A DNA stretch of 23,504 bases from a virus, in the IMG/VR virus record IMGVR_UViG_3300025168_000691, positions 1 to 23,504 of that record; one strand, given 5' to 3'. The first letter of the stretch is position 1. Each line of letters starts with the position of its first letter. The notes below the pieces were generated by a model. That model did not search any database and had not been told where the DNA came from. It saw only the letters and a list, made by a program, of their open reading frames with translations. This document shows, piece after piece, positions 16,049 through 21,889 of this stretch. A program made the translations under genes and the position numbers.

Positions 16049-16453
16049 TTAAATATTATTTTCTGTACCAAACTTGAACACTCCGCCATTCTTTTGCAAT
16101 TCACAATACAAAGAATATGGAGTTATACATAATTTTTTTATACCACACAAATGTCGAATAGGGCTAACACAATATAATGGAATCATAGGCAAGCTAATAG
16201 GATGAGGTTTTTTTTCTATTTCCAATACAACACCATTATCTTTTAATTCTTTTATCATGCACGCTACATAATCTCTTGGTACTGTGTCAACTATTAATCC
16301 TTTAGATGACCATTCAAACAATATCCAAGTTTGTGTTAAAGAATTAAAACGTAAAGCAAAAGTATGAGAAAATTTTTTGCGGAACATAGTAAAAACATTC
16401 CACCATCCCCAGCTTTTAGATTCTACGAAACATACTAGCCACTTTTCTTCCAC
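16049..16453 (-). CDS. Possible circularly permuted NlpC/P60-like (papain-fold) protein overlapping TerL
   Basis: The frame overlaps the end of terL and ends 18 nt before the 85-aa gene. I chose GTG at 16453 (GGAAAA about 8 nt upstream), giving 134 aa. A TTG at 16492 would give 147 aa, and ATG at 16393 a version starting after the overlap. ESKSWGWWNVFT, however, reads as conserved protein and favours a start inside terL. Visible pattern: WWNVFTMFRKKFSHTFALRF with His (residue 30), then PLYCVSPIRHLCGI with Cys (residue 95), then TPYSLY. An N-terminal His followed by a late Cys in a C-V-x-x-x-x-x-L-x-G-I context is the order in permuted NlpC/P60 (YiiX/LRAT-like) enzymes, whose members hydrolyse amide or ester bonds. 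Family members near terL in other phages are called hypothetical. The fold and activity are inferred. Confidence 0.6.
   Translation of the reverse strand: MEEKWLVCFVESKSWGWWNVFTMFRKKFSHTFALRFNSLTQTWILFEWSSKGLIVDTVPRDYVACMIKELKDNGVVLEIEKKPHPISLPMIPLYCVSPIRHLCGIKKLCITPYSLYCELQKNGGVFKFGTENNI
16097..16105 (-). promoter_or_regulatory. Late-motif copy (9 of 10) before the 85-aa/portal group
   Basis: The minus strand reads TTGTGAATTGCA, matching the shared 10-mer ATGTGAATTG at nine positions and the C that follows in two other copies. It lies inside the 3' end of the NlpC/P60-like gene, about 67 nt before the 85-aa gene's start. Being in coding sequence, it could be coincidence, but the position before the portal group fits a late promoter series. 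Confidence 0.35.
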
Positions 16454-17951
16454 GATTTTTTCCAAAAGGATTAAAATTTCTTTGCACAACAAAAGATTTA
16501 GCTTTTAGTGCATTGCCTGATGTAACTCTACGACCTTCACCACCACCTATAACAGCATATTGTAAAGCATCATGTATATGAGAAAATCTATTTTTGTTAG
16601 GTCTTTCATCATATTTTTCCTGACCTACTACTTGCATGCGTCTAAACTGATAGCCGCCTTCAAATCCTGCAATAATTGTAGTACAGGTGGGGGATATTTG
16701 AAGAGCGGCATTACCTTCTACCATACGATTTAATACATTTTCTACAGCTTCTACTCGCAACATGGGGTCGTTTGTTGTAGCAGGAACAGCAGGAATGCCA
16801 TTAGCTCGCAGGATCATGAATGGCGTATGTTCATCAGTTTGCGCCATTTGATTTCCAGCAGGATCTCCGATAAATTTTATTTCATTATCAGACCATCCTT
16901 GTCGTGATATTTCATGTTTTAGTACTTCAGAAAAACGTGTAGCTCCCATATCATTAGCAATTAATTCATGCAGGATTTTCCATTTACCACCCATACTCTG
17001 TTGGCAAAATACAGCGGCAGGGGTTCTACCAAAATCTATACCTACTAAAATTTCTCCTGATGTGGCTTTTATAGGAGAACTTGCAACATGTGTTTCTAAT
17101 TTAAACATAGGATAGACAGATTTGCCATCCATTAACGTTTGATATTTATTTAAGACATAAACTTTAACCCAAGGGCGACTTTTTCCTAAAATAATCTTAT
17201 TATAATAGTCATCTTTTAAATTATCACCGTTTTCTCTGTTTTTATTAATTTCATAGCCTTCTAACGCTCCTTCTTTATTAGTTTTTTCTACCATTGCGCC
17301 AGGTTGTGTATAAAATTGCCAATCATCAGGCTTAATTAACGTTAATTTCTCTTCATCTGTAATATATTCAGGGGTTGGCACTTCTCCAGACATAATTCCC
17401 CACCAATGCGTTTCATCTGGTGAGTTTGTGTCCATGATAACACCTGACCAACTCGGCCCACCATCTTTCATAGAAGGAAAACGACCTACTCTCATAGTAC
17501 ACGCATCAACAATAGACTTTGGGATCTCTCGTGCTTCATTAATCCACAAACCTGTTAACTCTAAAGACAATAGTTTCTTAACATCCGATTGATTATCCAG
17601 AGCTAAAAAAATAATTTCGGCTTCAACAACAGATTTATCAGGCAAAGCAAATCGCATGTGATGGGTATAAGGTGGCGACCAATTAAACTTGCCCATATCA
17701 TCACCAAACCAATCCCTCCATGTCTTAATAGTTGTGGTTTTTAATTGAGGATTCGTATTTCTAATAACAGCCCATCTACTTCTTCGTAATCCTTTTTTAT
17801 CTATCTGCTGGGAACAGGATTTACGCATGATTTCAAAACAACAGGCCACACTCTTACCACTACCGACAGGGCCTCGTAATCCTCGTACAAAGTTATCGGA
17901 CTTCATAAATTTTTTAGCAACTAATCCTGGTGGTTTATAATCTATTTTCAT
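16416..17951 (-). CDS. Terminase large subunit
   Basis: 511 aa. ATPase half: Walker A GPVGSGKS at 27-34, Walker B-like LTGLWINEAREI with the catalytic Glu at 139, and VIMDTNSP at about 171-178 as the coupling motif. Nuclease half with three acidic residues in RNase H-like context: GIDFGRT (Asp306), FIGDPAGNQ (Asp363) and SHIHDALQYA (Asp461). All key residues are present, so the enzyme looks intact. It cuts and pumps DNA into the procapsid through the portal. The ATG overlaps the stop of the 63-aa gene (ATGA). Its last 38 bases also encode the start of the next gene in another frame. Confidence 0.96.
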   Translation of the reverse strand: MKIDYKPPGLVAKKFMKSDNFVRGLRGPVGSGKSVACCFEIMRKSCSQQIDKKGLRRSRWAVIRNTNPQLKTTTIKTWRDWFGDDMGKFNWSPPYTHHMRFALPDKSVVEAEIIFLALDNQSDVKKLLSLELTGLWINEAREIPKSIVDACTMRVGRFPSMKDGGPSWSGVIMDTNSPDETHWWGIMSGEVPTPEYITDEEKLTLIKPDDWQFYTQPGAMVEKTNKEGALEGYEINKNRENGDNLKDDYYNKIILGKSRPWVKVYVLNKYQTLMDGKSVYPMFKLETHVASSPIKATSGEILVGIDFGRTPAAVFCQQSMGGKWKILHELIANDMGATRFSEVLKHEISRQGWSDNEIKFIGDPAGNQMAQTDEHTPFMILRANGIPAVPATTNDPMLRVEAVENVLNRMVEGNAALQISPTCTTIIAGFEGGYQFRRMQVVGQEKYDERPNKNRFSHIHDALQYAVIGGGEGRRVTSGNALKAKSFVVQRNFNPFGKNRGRKVASMFRRI

Positions 17952-18139
17952 TCAACACTATGTGTGTCCACACCCCTTTTAATTAATTCTTGCGCCACTT
18001 CAGGCCCTATACTCTCTATTAACTTATCCGCTTCTCGTATATTAAAATGTTCCTTGGGATAATTTTTCATATGGATTCCAAAAATAATTTCACGTAGTCT
18101 TCTATGATCTCTTGGATTGAGTGATTGTAGAAATGACAT
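17948..18139 (-). CDS. Hypothetical protein between terminase subunits, 63 aa
   Basis: Small helical protein (MSFLQSLNPRDHRRLREIIFG...) with no Cys. Its ribosome site is GAGGAGTTAAAAA and its stop overlaps the terL start by 4 nt. It may assist terminase because of coupling, but no domain is recognised. The 126-nt gap before it (18140-18265) holds a weak GGG-loop-CCC hairpin followed by TTTT at about 18226-18237 and otherwise nothing clear. Confidence 0.75.
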   Translation of the reverse strand: MSFLQSLNPRDHRRLREIIFGIHMKNYPKEHFNIREADKLIESIGPEVAQELIKRGVDTHSVE

Positions 18140-18265
18140 TTTTTAACTCCTCACGCTTGTGTTATAGGTTTATAAGTATTCAAGGCCAGTTTTTTAAACC
18201 CACCTTCGTATACGCATCTCCTCAAAAGGGTCCCCCCTACTTCTATTGTTCACTCTACATTCCTT

Positions 18266-18703
18266 CTAGTCTACACCAAAGTTTATCTGCACTGCTGTAG
18301 TTGGTCTAACAGGTTCGCTTCTGATACCAGCTCTGTCCATCAAGTCACGACTGGCTTCTAGTCTTACGTTCCCCGACTTGTGTTCGAGTAATGATACCAT
18401 AGTTGCCAATGCTTGACTACCATGCCAACCCAACACACTTAACGCTAACTCTTTACGATACTCCATAACGTGTTGCTTTTGTGCCGTTCTCCACGCCCAA
18501 GCTTTGTTCGCACCTATCCGTCTACTTGCTTCGGTTACGTTGCAACCATCATGCAACACCGCATGTACCAATTCAGCTTGTTGGTCGGTTACTTTAGGGT
18601 GATTAATACGTATTGTGGTTGATGATAATGTAATCTCTTCCATTGGCACAACACCACGTTTATATTTACTTGCTTGTTCAGGATTTGCTTTTACGTTACT
18701 CAT
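18266..18703 (-). CDS. Terminase small subunit (DNA-recognition)
   Basis: 145 aa. TDQQAELVHAVLHDGCNVTEASRRIGANKAWAWRTAQKQHVMEYR (about residues 34-78) is a homeodomain-like helix-turn-helix typical of small terminases. The C-terminal part ALATMVSLLEHKSGNVRLEASRDLMDRAGI is the common oligomerisation segment (L..H.S.NVRL.AAR.ILDRAG), followed by a short basic and beta tail (VRPTTAVQINFGVD) that usually contacts the large subunit. A Met four codons earlier (18715) is possible, but its AAGGA is immediately adjacent. The second ATG has it 12 nt upstream, so I used 18703; neither spacing is ideal. It is the first gene of the leftward block. Confidence 0.85.
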   Translation of the reverse strand: MSNVKANPEQASKYKRGVVPMEEITLSSTTIRINHPKVTDQQAELVHAVLHDGCNVTEASRRIGANKAWAWRTAQKQHVMEYRKELALSVLGWHGSQALATMVSLLEHKSGNVRLEASRDLMDRAGIRSEPVRPTTAVQINFGVD

Positions 18704-18777
18704 TACTATCAACATTCCTTAAACTATTTCAATCTGCGTAAGTGTTATCTATATAGAGCATCTCTCAAAATACACGT

Positions 18778-18787
18778 CAATTCACAT
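18778..18787 (-). promoter_or_regulatory. Late-motif copy before TerS
   Basis: The minus strand reads ATAATGTGAATTGACG, carrying the exact 10-mer ATGTGAATTG, about 75 nt before the TerS start. The overlapping TTGACG followed about 17-19 nt later by TCTATATA gives a fair sigma-70 promoter, so this copy may be the start of the whole leftward transcript. It is one of four copies, all in the same orientation relative to the genes that follow. Confidence 0.5.
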
Positions 18788-19106
18788 TATATAACTCCTT
18801 GTTATTACACAAAATAATATGCAGTTTTCGATTTCATGTGAATGCCAAGAACTCACAAACGAACTGATATTCACTACCCTTGCTGACGCATTGGTCGTTC
18901 ATACCAGTTGTTTGCGAGAACTAAAACACAAGAGTTTATTTAGGTTAGTTTCAATCGAAACATAATCTGTACCATAATGTACTTCTTGAATGGAGTAATC
19001 ATTAAACTCAACGGATGAGTTCAATAATTACGTGATATGTAAGAACATATCAATACCTCTAATTTTATGTTTCCCAAGAGGTCAAGGATAAAATATCCAA
19101 TGACAA
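18788..19106 (+). other. Left half of the divergent gap: folded region with several stems, no gene
   Basis: No convincing open frame. Inverted repeats on the plus strand: 18852-18866 with 18905-18918 (CTC-CAAAC-AACTG against CAGTT-GTTTG-GAG, about 13 pairs with one mismatch and one bulge); 18948-18961 (GTTTC/GAAAC); 19005-19021 (AACTCA/TGAGTT); 19034-19053 (TGATATGT-AAGA-ACATATCA, 8 pairs); 19081-19104 (GTCA-GGATA/TATCC-TGAC, 9 pairs). CATGTGAATGCC at 18835-18846 is a near copy of the late motif in the opposite orientation. CCCAAGAG precedes the last stem at about 19073-19080 and recurs at 19246-19253. The gap probably also contains the rightward promoter, but I see no strong -35/-10 pair. 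It may be a structured RNA, an origin, or both. Confidence 0.5.
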
Positions 19107-19393
19107 GTATCATCATCATCATGATGTTCCAGCTGACGGATTATAGTCCGGACGTTTGCCAAAGGGGTAGGGGTTCGCTAAAGCGCTCACGCATATCATT
19201 TATGTAAAGTATTTTTTTTCCAAGAAGAAACTATTTATGAGGATTCCCAAGAGGTCATTCTTTATTGATATGTATGTCATCATAAGAATGATGTCATACA
19301 AGCAAATAGTTTGAAAATAAATAATTGACATTTGGCAAGCCGACAGGACTAGAAACCGACAGACAAGTAGAACATCATTGATGATGATGATGC
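19107..19393 (+). ncRNA. Candidate structured RNA or long 5' leader, nested fold closed by a 23-pair helix
   Basis: Stems nest in order. P1: 19107-19129 with 19370-19393, 23 pairs with one bulged T (19379) and one G-U. P2: 19144-19149 with 19346-19351 (TAGTCC/GGACTA). P3: 19154-19163 with 19331-19340 (GTTTGCCAAA/TTTGGCAAGC, one G-U). P4: 19228-19236 with 19304-19312 (AAACTATTT/AAATAGTTT). P5: hairpin 19271-19283/19288-19300, 13 positions with one mismatch and loop AAGA. Wobbles favour transcription on the plus strand. P1 is made largely of ATC/GAT triplets, so its register may slip and each arm can also fold on itself. The 3' arm ends 31 nt before the first rightward start codon, close to its AGGGG ribosome site. 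No recognised RNA family; a minus-strand open frame at 19200-19403 is not credible. Confidence 0.6.
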
Positions 19394-19424
19394 AATTAAG
19401 CATCCAAAAAAAGGGGACTATACC

Positions 19425-19610
19425 ATGAACAATACTATCAACAATAAACTAGGCGTTATCACTCTAGAACAGCTAGAGGCACTAAGTAAAAAACTGCCTA
19501 ACAACGAACATTTAGTAACGGATTTAATGCAAGCGCATCAATCAGGCGACCCAGACAGGGTAGACCAGATACAATCTTTAATATCCGATAACTTAAACAT
19601 GGAAGTGTAA
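19425..19610 (+). CDS. Hypothetical protein, first gene of the rightward arm, 61 aa
   Basis: Small helical acidic protein (MNNTINNKLGVITLEQLEAL... ending LISDNLNMEV). The ribosome site AAGGGGACTATACC precedes the ATG and directly follows the folded RNA region. No family recognised. Likely early by position. Its base use resembles the following 240-aa gene (more C and G than the genes right of 22 kb). Confidence 0.7.
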   Translation: MNNTINNKLGVITLEQLEALSKKLPNNEHLVTDLMQAHQSGDPDRVDQIQSLISDNLNMEV

Positions 19611-19637
19611 CACATTACTATCAACATCAACAACAGG

Positions 19638-19671
19638 CATTGGCTAGTGGTACAAACATCATTAGCCAATG
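19638..19671 (+). promoter_or_regulatory. CATTGG...CCAATG leader hairpin before the 240-aa gene
   Basis: Perfect 9-bp inverted repeat CATTGGCTA (19638-19646) / TAGCCAATG (19663-19671) with a 16-nt loop, followed 33 nt later by ATG with ribosome site AGGAGGTCAAC. The ssb leader has a closely similar hairpin and the same AGGTCAAC before its start. There is no T-run after the stem, so it is not a simple terminator. It may be an RNA processing site or protein-binding site. Confidence 0.55.
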
Positions 19672-19703
19672 TAATTTTCATAAGATTAACTTAGGAGGTC
19701 AAC

Positions 19704-20426
19704 ATGACACAACCAATACTTAATTCAGACGTAGTTACTTCAATAGACCACAAAGCAGGTTCAAGTCCCGTACTAGGACAAATACCAGACCACACGCAAG
19801 ATGAGCTAAAAGAATTAGCAACAGAACGCTGGGCTGGCATCTGCTTACCAACTACAGAGGCACTAAATAACTTCGGTTATCACATGACTATTGCATTATC
19901 ATCTCTCAATGACTTGCATTCGGAAGATAGAATAGCTGTTATGAAGTTAACAGACGGTTTCTTAACTACAGCAGAAAACAAACGTGACCAAACAGCAGAC
20001 CACGGCAACTATGTAGCATCTAAACTAAAAAGGTTTAACGATAGAATACATAGTGGTGGTGACATAGACGTAAATCAACAAATGGAATTAGAAGAATCAT
20101 TAGGTAAATTACGTCAACAATGGGGGGTACTTAATCAATCAGTAAATGTGCTATCAACAGTTAGAGAACGCATGATAACAGAGCTAAATTTACAAAATTG
20201 GCCCAAGCGTCATAACAGAAAGGAAACACAAAAATCTAAAGCATCTGTATCTAGAATGTCAGCAGATGACCCTAGATTACAATCTATACTCAGAGATTTA
20301 AACACCAGTCGCAAACCAAAAACTGTGCCATATACACCAAGACATAATGGCATAGACGACAAATCATCAGTCAATGAGTACCAAGTACCAGCAGACTTCG
20401 AGATACCAGAGAAAGTAGAGGCTTAA
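19704..20426 (+). CDS. Hypothetical early protein, 240 aa
   Basis: Hydrophilic protein without Cys-rich or membrane segments. The middle third (about 60-165) looks helical and probably coiled (MELEESLGKLRQQWGVLNQSVNVLSTVRERMITEL). The C-terminal quarter is basic then acidic and likely flexible (RKPKTVPYTPRHNG...). No enzyme motif recognised. It has the best ribosome site of the rightward arm (TTAGGAGGTCAAC) and its leader resembles that of ssb, suggesting shared control and possibly a DNA-replication or host-takeover role. That role is inference from context alone. Confidence 0.75.
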   Translation: MTQPILNSDVVTSIDHKAGSSPVLGQIPDHTQDELKELATERWAGICLPTTEALNNFGYHMTIALSSLNDLHSEDRIAVMKLTDGFLTTAENKRDQTADHGNYVASKLKRFNDRIHSGGDIDVNQQMELEESLGKLRQQWGVLNQSVNVLSTVRERMITELNLQNWPKRHNRKETQKSKASVSRMSADDPRLQSILRDLNTSRKPKTVPYTPRHNGIDDKSSVNEYQVPADFEIPEKVEA

Positions 20427-20456
20427 TCTCTACCAATAGCAATCAAGCTATCAACC

Positions 20457-20495
20457 AGATACTTGCTCTTAGGATGAGCTTAAGAGTGAGTATCT
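20457..20495 (+). other. 15-pair stem-loop after the 240-aa gene
   Basis: AGATACTTGCTCTTA (20457-20471) pairs with TAAGAGTGAGTATCT (20481-20495) across a 9-nt loop. All 15 positions pair, two as G-U on the plus strand and none as mismatch, pointing to plus-strand RNA. No T-run follows, so it is unlikely to be a plain terminator. It lies 30 nt after one stop codon and 24 nt before the next start; an RNase III-type processing stem is possible. Confidence 0.6.
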
Positions 20496-20519
20496 ACAAT
20501 TAATTTAAAGGAAAATATT

Positions 20520-20672
20520 ATGGCTTTAACAATGAAACAATTAGAAAAAAGAATAGAAGAATTAGAAAATGCTCAAATAAGCAATAAAATTACTAAACAT
20601 GTTAAATCGTTAGGAAGATTTATACCTAAAATAAGATTGGAAAATACTCCTAAAATTAAAGTTAACTTTTAG
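20520..20672 (+). CDS. Hypothetical small basic protein, 50 aa
   Basis: MALTMKQLEKRIEELENAQI is a short coiled-coil helix; the second half is basic (KHVKSLGRFIPKIR...) and ends KIKVNF. Ribosome site AAAGGAAAATATT. The stop is followed 14 nt later by a strong terminator. No family recognised. Although short, start signal, codon use and tight placement between two RNA elements support a real gene. Confidence 0.7.
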   Translation: MALTMKQLEKRIEELENAQISNKITKHVKSLGRFIPKIRLENTPKIKVNF

Positions 20673-20685
20673 CTCTCCTAGAAAC

Positions 20686-20721
20686 AGCATCTATTTTTAA
20701 CGAAGTAGATGCTTTTTTTTT
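20686..20721 (+). terminator. Intrinsic terminator after the 50-aa gene
   Basis: Perfect 8-bp stem AGCATCTA (20686-20693) / TAGATGCT (20706-20713), 12-nt loop, then nine T in a row counting the last stem base. It ends the first rightward transcription unit (19425-20672). Confidence 0.88.
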
Positions 20722-20864
20722 ATTCGATATTCACACAGCTCACCTCACAAGAGTTCGGTTCGCTGGGGTCTGCCTCATTGCAATAAACAGCTTTGGGGTA
20801 AGCCTCAAAGGTTAAGCCTCAATAAACAATTAGCCAATATAAGTTTTATAAAGGAGATTTAAAA
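20722..20864 (+). promoter_or_regulatory. Leader of the membrane-protein gene with GCCTCA repeats
   Basis: Starts right after the terminator, so a promoter is expected here, though none is clear. It contains GCCTCA three times (about 20772, 20802, 20817); two of these are inside a direct repeat TAAGCCTCAA at 20799-20808 and 20813-20822. An 8-pair hairpin CTTTGGGG/CCTCAAAG lies at 20791-20810 with loop TAAG and one G-U on the plus strand. TTAGCCAATATAAG at 20829 resembles the right arm of the CATTGG...CCAATG hairpins, but no left arm is found. It ends with AAAGGAG before ATG. Confidence 0.5.
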
Positions 20865-21158
20865 ATGGAGTTTTTATTATTCGGTATTATATCAGGTAGT
20901 GCTTTTATATTATTATTTGCTAAGATAGGACTCAAAAAAATAGCTAACTATGAAATCATTGTAGATATATTATCAACAGTAGGATTAGTCCTTATGTTTG
21001 CAGGAACTTTTGCTGGAATGGTAGCAGGGTTACTGGGTGGTATATTAATTTCAATTTTCTTATTTCTATACAAACGTGTATTTGGTTATCAAAAGCCAAT
21101 AATTAAAAAGATGAAATTAAAATGGGTTGACCAAGAAGCTAAATGGCAATCCAAATAA
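20865..21158 (+). CDS. Small membrane protein, 97 aa
   Basis: Two or three hydrophobic helices at about 3-20, 31-49 and 51-70, the last two joined by a Gly-rich AGTFAGMVAGLLGG stretch, then a basic Lys/Trp tail (about 70-97) presumably in the cytoplasm. Size and layout would allow a holin, but similar proteins appear among early or middle genes of marine phages as hypothetical membrane proteins, and no endolysin gene is nearby, so I do not call it a holin. Ribosome site AAAGGAGATTTAAAA. Confidence 0.75.
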   Translation: MEFLLFGIISGSAFILLFAKIGLKKIANYEIIVDILSTVGLVLMFAGTFAGMVAGLLGGILISIFLFLYKRVFGYQKPIIKKMKLKWVDQEAKWQSK

Positions 21159-21300
21159 GTTTTAGATGATATAAACGTAGAAGAAGTCGGTAAAAAATAA
21201 CCCCGAATTAGAGCAACTACGAAATATATCTAAAATGTATTAACTTAATGGTCACAGAATCTGAAAGAAGACGTATGTTAGTTAAGTTAATATTAATTCA

Positions 21301-21402
21301 GGTAGATACTATGTATACAAGTCGCTATTCTACCAGAGAGGCTAAACGTGATGCCTCAATAAGACTGCATTGGTTTAGCTTGGTCAAACGGTTAAGCCAA
21401 TG
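21301..21402 (+). promoter_or_regulatory. Folded leader of ssb with three hairpins
   Basis: H1: GGTAGA (21301-21306)/TCTACC (21329-21334). H2: GAGGC (21338-21342)/GCCTC (21353-21357). H3: CATTGGTTTAGC (21368-21379) with GTTAAGCCAATG (21391-21402), 12 pairs, two of them G-U on the plus strand. H3 matches the hairpin at 19638-19671 in both arms and in part of the loop (TGGT.CAAAC). The open frame that begins at 21248 and runs in frame into ssb crosses this region, but has no ribosome site and unusual Arg content, so I treat it as leader. The rest of the gap (21159-21300) shows nothing clear. Confidence 0.55.
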
Positions 21403-21454
21403 TAGAATAATTAAGCGTATATTTCAACAACTTAAAATAGAAAGGTCAACACTC

Positions 21455-21889
21455 ATGTCATACGCAAATATTACAGTACTAGGAAACGTAGGTGCAAAAC
21501 CAGTAGTTAGAACTGTTGGTGATACACAAGGAGCTTCATTTAACATAGCTGTTACAGAGCAATACAAATCTAGAACAGGTCAAATGCAAAAAACAACACA
21601 TTGGTATACTGTAGATGCCATAGGCAATTTAGTATCTAATGTTATTGTTCCTTATATAGACAAAGGTGCTACAGTATTAGTATCAGGTTTTCCTAAAATG
21701 GACTCATACGAATCTAAAACATTAACAAGTTCAGACGGTAAACCTCCAATGCTAACACGCATGAAAATTAATATATCAGGTTTTGGTGGTCAGCTTAAAC
21801 TGGTTAGCACTAAAGGCAAAGGTGCTACAGTTACACCATCAAATACTAATCCTGTATCAACAATGCATGATGACGATATTCCCTTTTAG
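21455..21889 (+). CDS. ssb: Single-stranded DNA-binding protein
   Basis: 144 aa from the internal ATG at 21455, where the bacterial-type SSB N-terminus MSYANITVLGNVGAKPVVR begins. The OB-fold core follows (ASFNIAVTEQY, THWYTVDAIG, GATVLVSGFPKMDSYES) and a short linker leads to the canonical acidic tip DDDIPF that binds replication and repair partners. It coats single-stranded DNA during phage replication. A longer frame is open back to 21248 but lacks a start signal; AAAGGTCAACACTC before 21455 supports the shorter form. Typical length for phage SSBs. Confidence 0.93.
   Translation: MSYANITVLGNVGAKPVVRTVGDTQGASFNIAVTEQYKSRTGQMQKTTHWYTVDAIGNLVSNVIVPYIDKGATVLVSGFPKMDSYESKTLTSSDGKPPMLTRMKINISGFGGQLKLVSTKGKGATVTPSNTNPVSTMHDDDIPF

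Noticed and set aside
19107-19129. ATC triplet run as a simple microsatellite
   Set aside because: The run is matched by its complement 240 nt away with further non-repetitive nested stems between, so structure explains it better, though slippage may have contributed.
19325-19353. TTGACA with possible -10 as the rightward promoter
   Set aside because: The -35 is perfect, but 17-18 nt later only ACTAGA or CTAGAA is found, and the bases are part of the P3 and P2 arms; not convincing.
19200-19403. Minus-strand open frame of 67 codons in the divergent gap
   Set aside because: Composition is that of random AT-rich DNA, it has no ribosome site, and it covers the nested inverted repeats.
18788-19424. 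CRISPR array or phage attachment site
   Set aside because: Repeats are inverted and unequal in length, not regular direct repeats with spacers, and there is no integrase gene in the window.
20865-21158. Holin call for the 97-aa membrane protein
   Set aside because: Two to three membrane segments and a basic tail fit, but no endolysin is adjacent and the gene lies in the early-looking arm.
21301-21402. tRNA-like arrangement of three hairpins before ssb
   Set aside because: There is no acceptor stem, no 7-nt anticodon loop and no T-arm consensus.
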